DNA of 64,000 nucleotides from Pachysolen tannophilus NRRL Y-2460. Its lineage: Eukaryota > Ascomycota > Pichiomycetes > Alaninales > Pachysolenaceae. Position 1 is the first letter of the stretch. Each line of letters starts with the position of its first letter. Both the position numbers and the translations under genes were made by a program. Shown piece after piece: positions 62,695 to 64,000 of this stretch. The stretch lies in contig KV454016.1 of NCBI GenBank assembly GCA_001661245.1, forward strand, positions 772,724 to 836,723, read 5' to 3'. The notes below the pieces were generated by a model, which saw nothing but the letters and a program-made list of their open reading frames with translations, made no database searches and had not been told where the DNA came from.

Positions 62695-64000
62695 ATGGAT
62701 ATTCATCAGCAGATATACATAGCTACATATAGTAACGTAAGTTTACAAAAATTCAATGGAATTTACATTTTCCGTTAAAACAACGCGTCTTCGTTTATAT
62801 CAATGGTAGAAAAAAAGAAGAAGAAGAAGAAAAAAATTTTTTTTTTCTTATTTAATTATATATATATATATACTAATATACTAACCTGAAATGATGTATT
62901 CTGTTGAAATAGGTTGATGTTTTCGAAAGTGTCATTAATGGTATTCCTCTTATGAGGAGGTGTTCTGATGATTGGGTGAATTCTACTCAGATTTTGAGGA
63001 TTGCCGATTTTCCAAAAGCTCAAAGAACAAAGATTCTTGAAAGAGAAGTTCAAATTCATACCCATCAAAAGATTCAAGGTGGTTATGGTAGATTCCAAGG
63101 AACTTGGATTCCGTTAGAAGTTGCTAGGAAGATAGCGTTAAATTATGGAATTGATGAAAATGTTGCTCCAATTTTATATTATAACCCTGAGGATAATCAA
63201 GGTATTCCTTTAACTAGAAAGGGGAAACCAGGTAAGAATTTAGGTGCAAATAATGAAATAAATCCTTCTCCAACAAAGAAAAGAAAAGAAAATCCAAAGA
63301 AGGAGAATAAAAAATTGAACAAGAAGGATACAACTCCTCAGAAAAGAGGTGTAACAGCGGAATTACAACACCAATACCAATTACATATTCAGCAACAGCA
63401 ACAGCAACAGCAACTGCAGCAGCAGCAACAACAACAACAACAACAACTGCAAGTTCACCAACTGCAAATGCATATCTCAACAAATACACAAATGATACCG
63501 CAGAACTTGTTACCTCCCCAATTTGTTGTTTCTTCTTCAATTCCAACTTTCCCACAACAACAAAATGATTTTAGAACAAATCAAATTCAAGTACAACAGC
63601 AATTTGTTATGGCTGCGCAGTTTCAACAAAAACAAGCACAACAGCAATTTCAAATACAACAACACCATCATCAAGCTCAATACCCACAGGATATGCAGTA
63701 TCCTCAGATGCAGCACCTGACTCAAGCTGAAATTGTGGATTATCAACAGCATAATCAAAAATATTCACAAGGATCTCTTTCCACAACTGAAAATTGGTCC
63801 CAGGATGATAGAAGAAATTCAGATACTTCGTTGTCATCAAATGCCTCTTTACATTTAAAGGAAGATTTACACCAAAAGCAGTTACAACAACAACAACAAC
63901 AGCAACAACAACAGTATAATCATTTCCCACAAGAACATTTTGCTATTGCGGAAAATATGCAAGTTGGAGATATGAGTTTTGAAGATCAACATCAAAATGG
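62695..64000 (+). CDS. SWI4: SWI4/MBP1-type APSES (KilA-N) cell-cycle transcription factor, 5' part, spliced, truncated by window end
   Basis: DNA-binding subunit of an SBF/MBF-like G1/S complex. Exon 1 is 62695-62736 (42 nt, MDIHQQIYIATYSN); the 176-bp intron (62737-62912) begins GTAAGT, has a perfect TACTAAC branch (62879-62885) and ends AG; exon 2 runs from 62913 off the right edge with no stop. The APSES domain reads VDVFESVINGIPLMRRC, SDDWVNSTQILRIADFPKAQR, TKILEREV, THQKIQGGYGRFQGTWIPL. TQ-IL-RIADF, RTKILE and GYGRFQGTWIPL are nearer to Swi4 than to Mbp1, and the promoter holds MCB and Mcm1-type boxes. A long Gln-rich region follows. The ankyrin repeats expected downstream are outside the window, so MBP1 remains possible. 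Confidence 0.75.

Overview
The window is nuclear DNA from a budding yeast (Saccharomycotina): AT-rich, dense single-copy genes, introns with GTATGT/GTAAGT donors, and in one gene a perfect TACTAAC branch site. In-frame CTG codons in conserved proteins fall where relatives have Ser, Ala or polar residues (three in PRP43, two in BUD13, one in XRN1), so the genome probably reads CUG as serine. That points to the CUG-Ser1 yeasts (Debaryomycetaceae/Metschnikowiaceae), with the CUG-Ser2 group not excluded. Leu residues encoded by CTG should then be read as Ser. Protein comparisons are from memory; no search was run.

Layout. 0-14.3 kb: PDB1, PCS60 and COQ8 (mitochondrial and peroxisomal metabolism), PRP43, NAB2 and RPS2 (RNA processing and translation), intron-bearing OM14, and tRNA-Gly(UCC). 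14.3-20.3 kb: a 6-kb stretch with no recognisable gene, ahead of a putative Medusa-type developmental regulator (20.3-22.0 kb). 24-33 kb: IML1 (GATOR1/SEACIT), intron-bearing HOM6, and a KTR-family mannosyltransferase. 32.8-38.6 kb: a ubiquitin-proteasome neighbourhood with IPA1, a UFD1-like protein carrying zinc-finger, AZUL-like and UBA-like parts, a small Cys-rich membrane protein, and RPT6. Proteasome-type control elements (PACE/Rpn4) precede both the UFD1-like gene and RPT6. 39.4-40.0 kb: an assembly gap of 566 N. 40-50 kb: eIF4G (TIF4631), LAMMER kinase KNS1, and a C2H2 factor. 50-64 kb: intron-bearing COX19, a single-pass membrane protein with an Atg8-binding-type motif, NUP49, XRN1, BUD13, and the 5' part of an SWI4/MBP1-type factor that runs off the end.

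The best candidates for something new are the UFD1-AZUL-UBA protein with its regulation and divergent partner IPA1, and the WSVI-containing membrane protein at 51.1-53.4 kb, which has the layout of an Atg39-like autophagy receptor. The cell-cycle element cluster upstream of the SWI4-like gene, the paired TTAGGG (Tbf1-type) site upstream of RPS2, and the 6-kb gene desert are also worth attention. I saw no intact mobile element, CRISPR array or rRNA.
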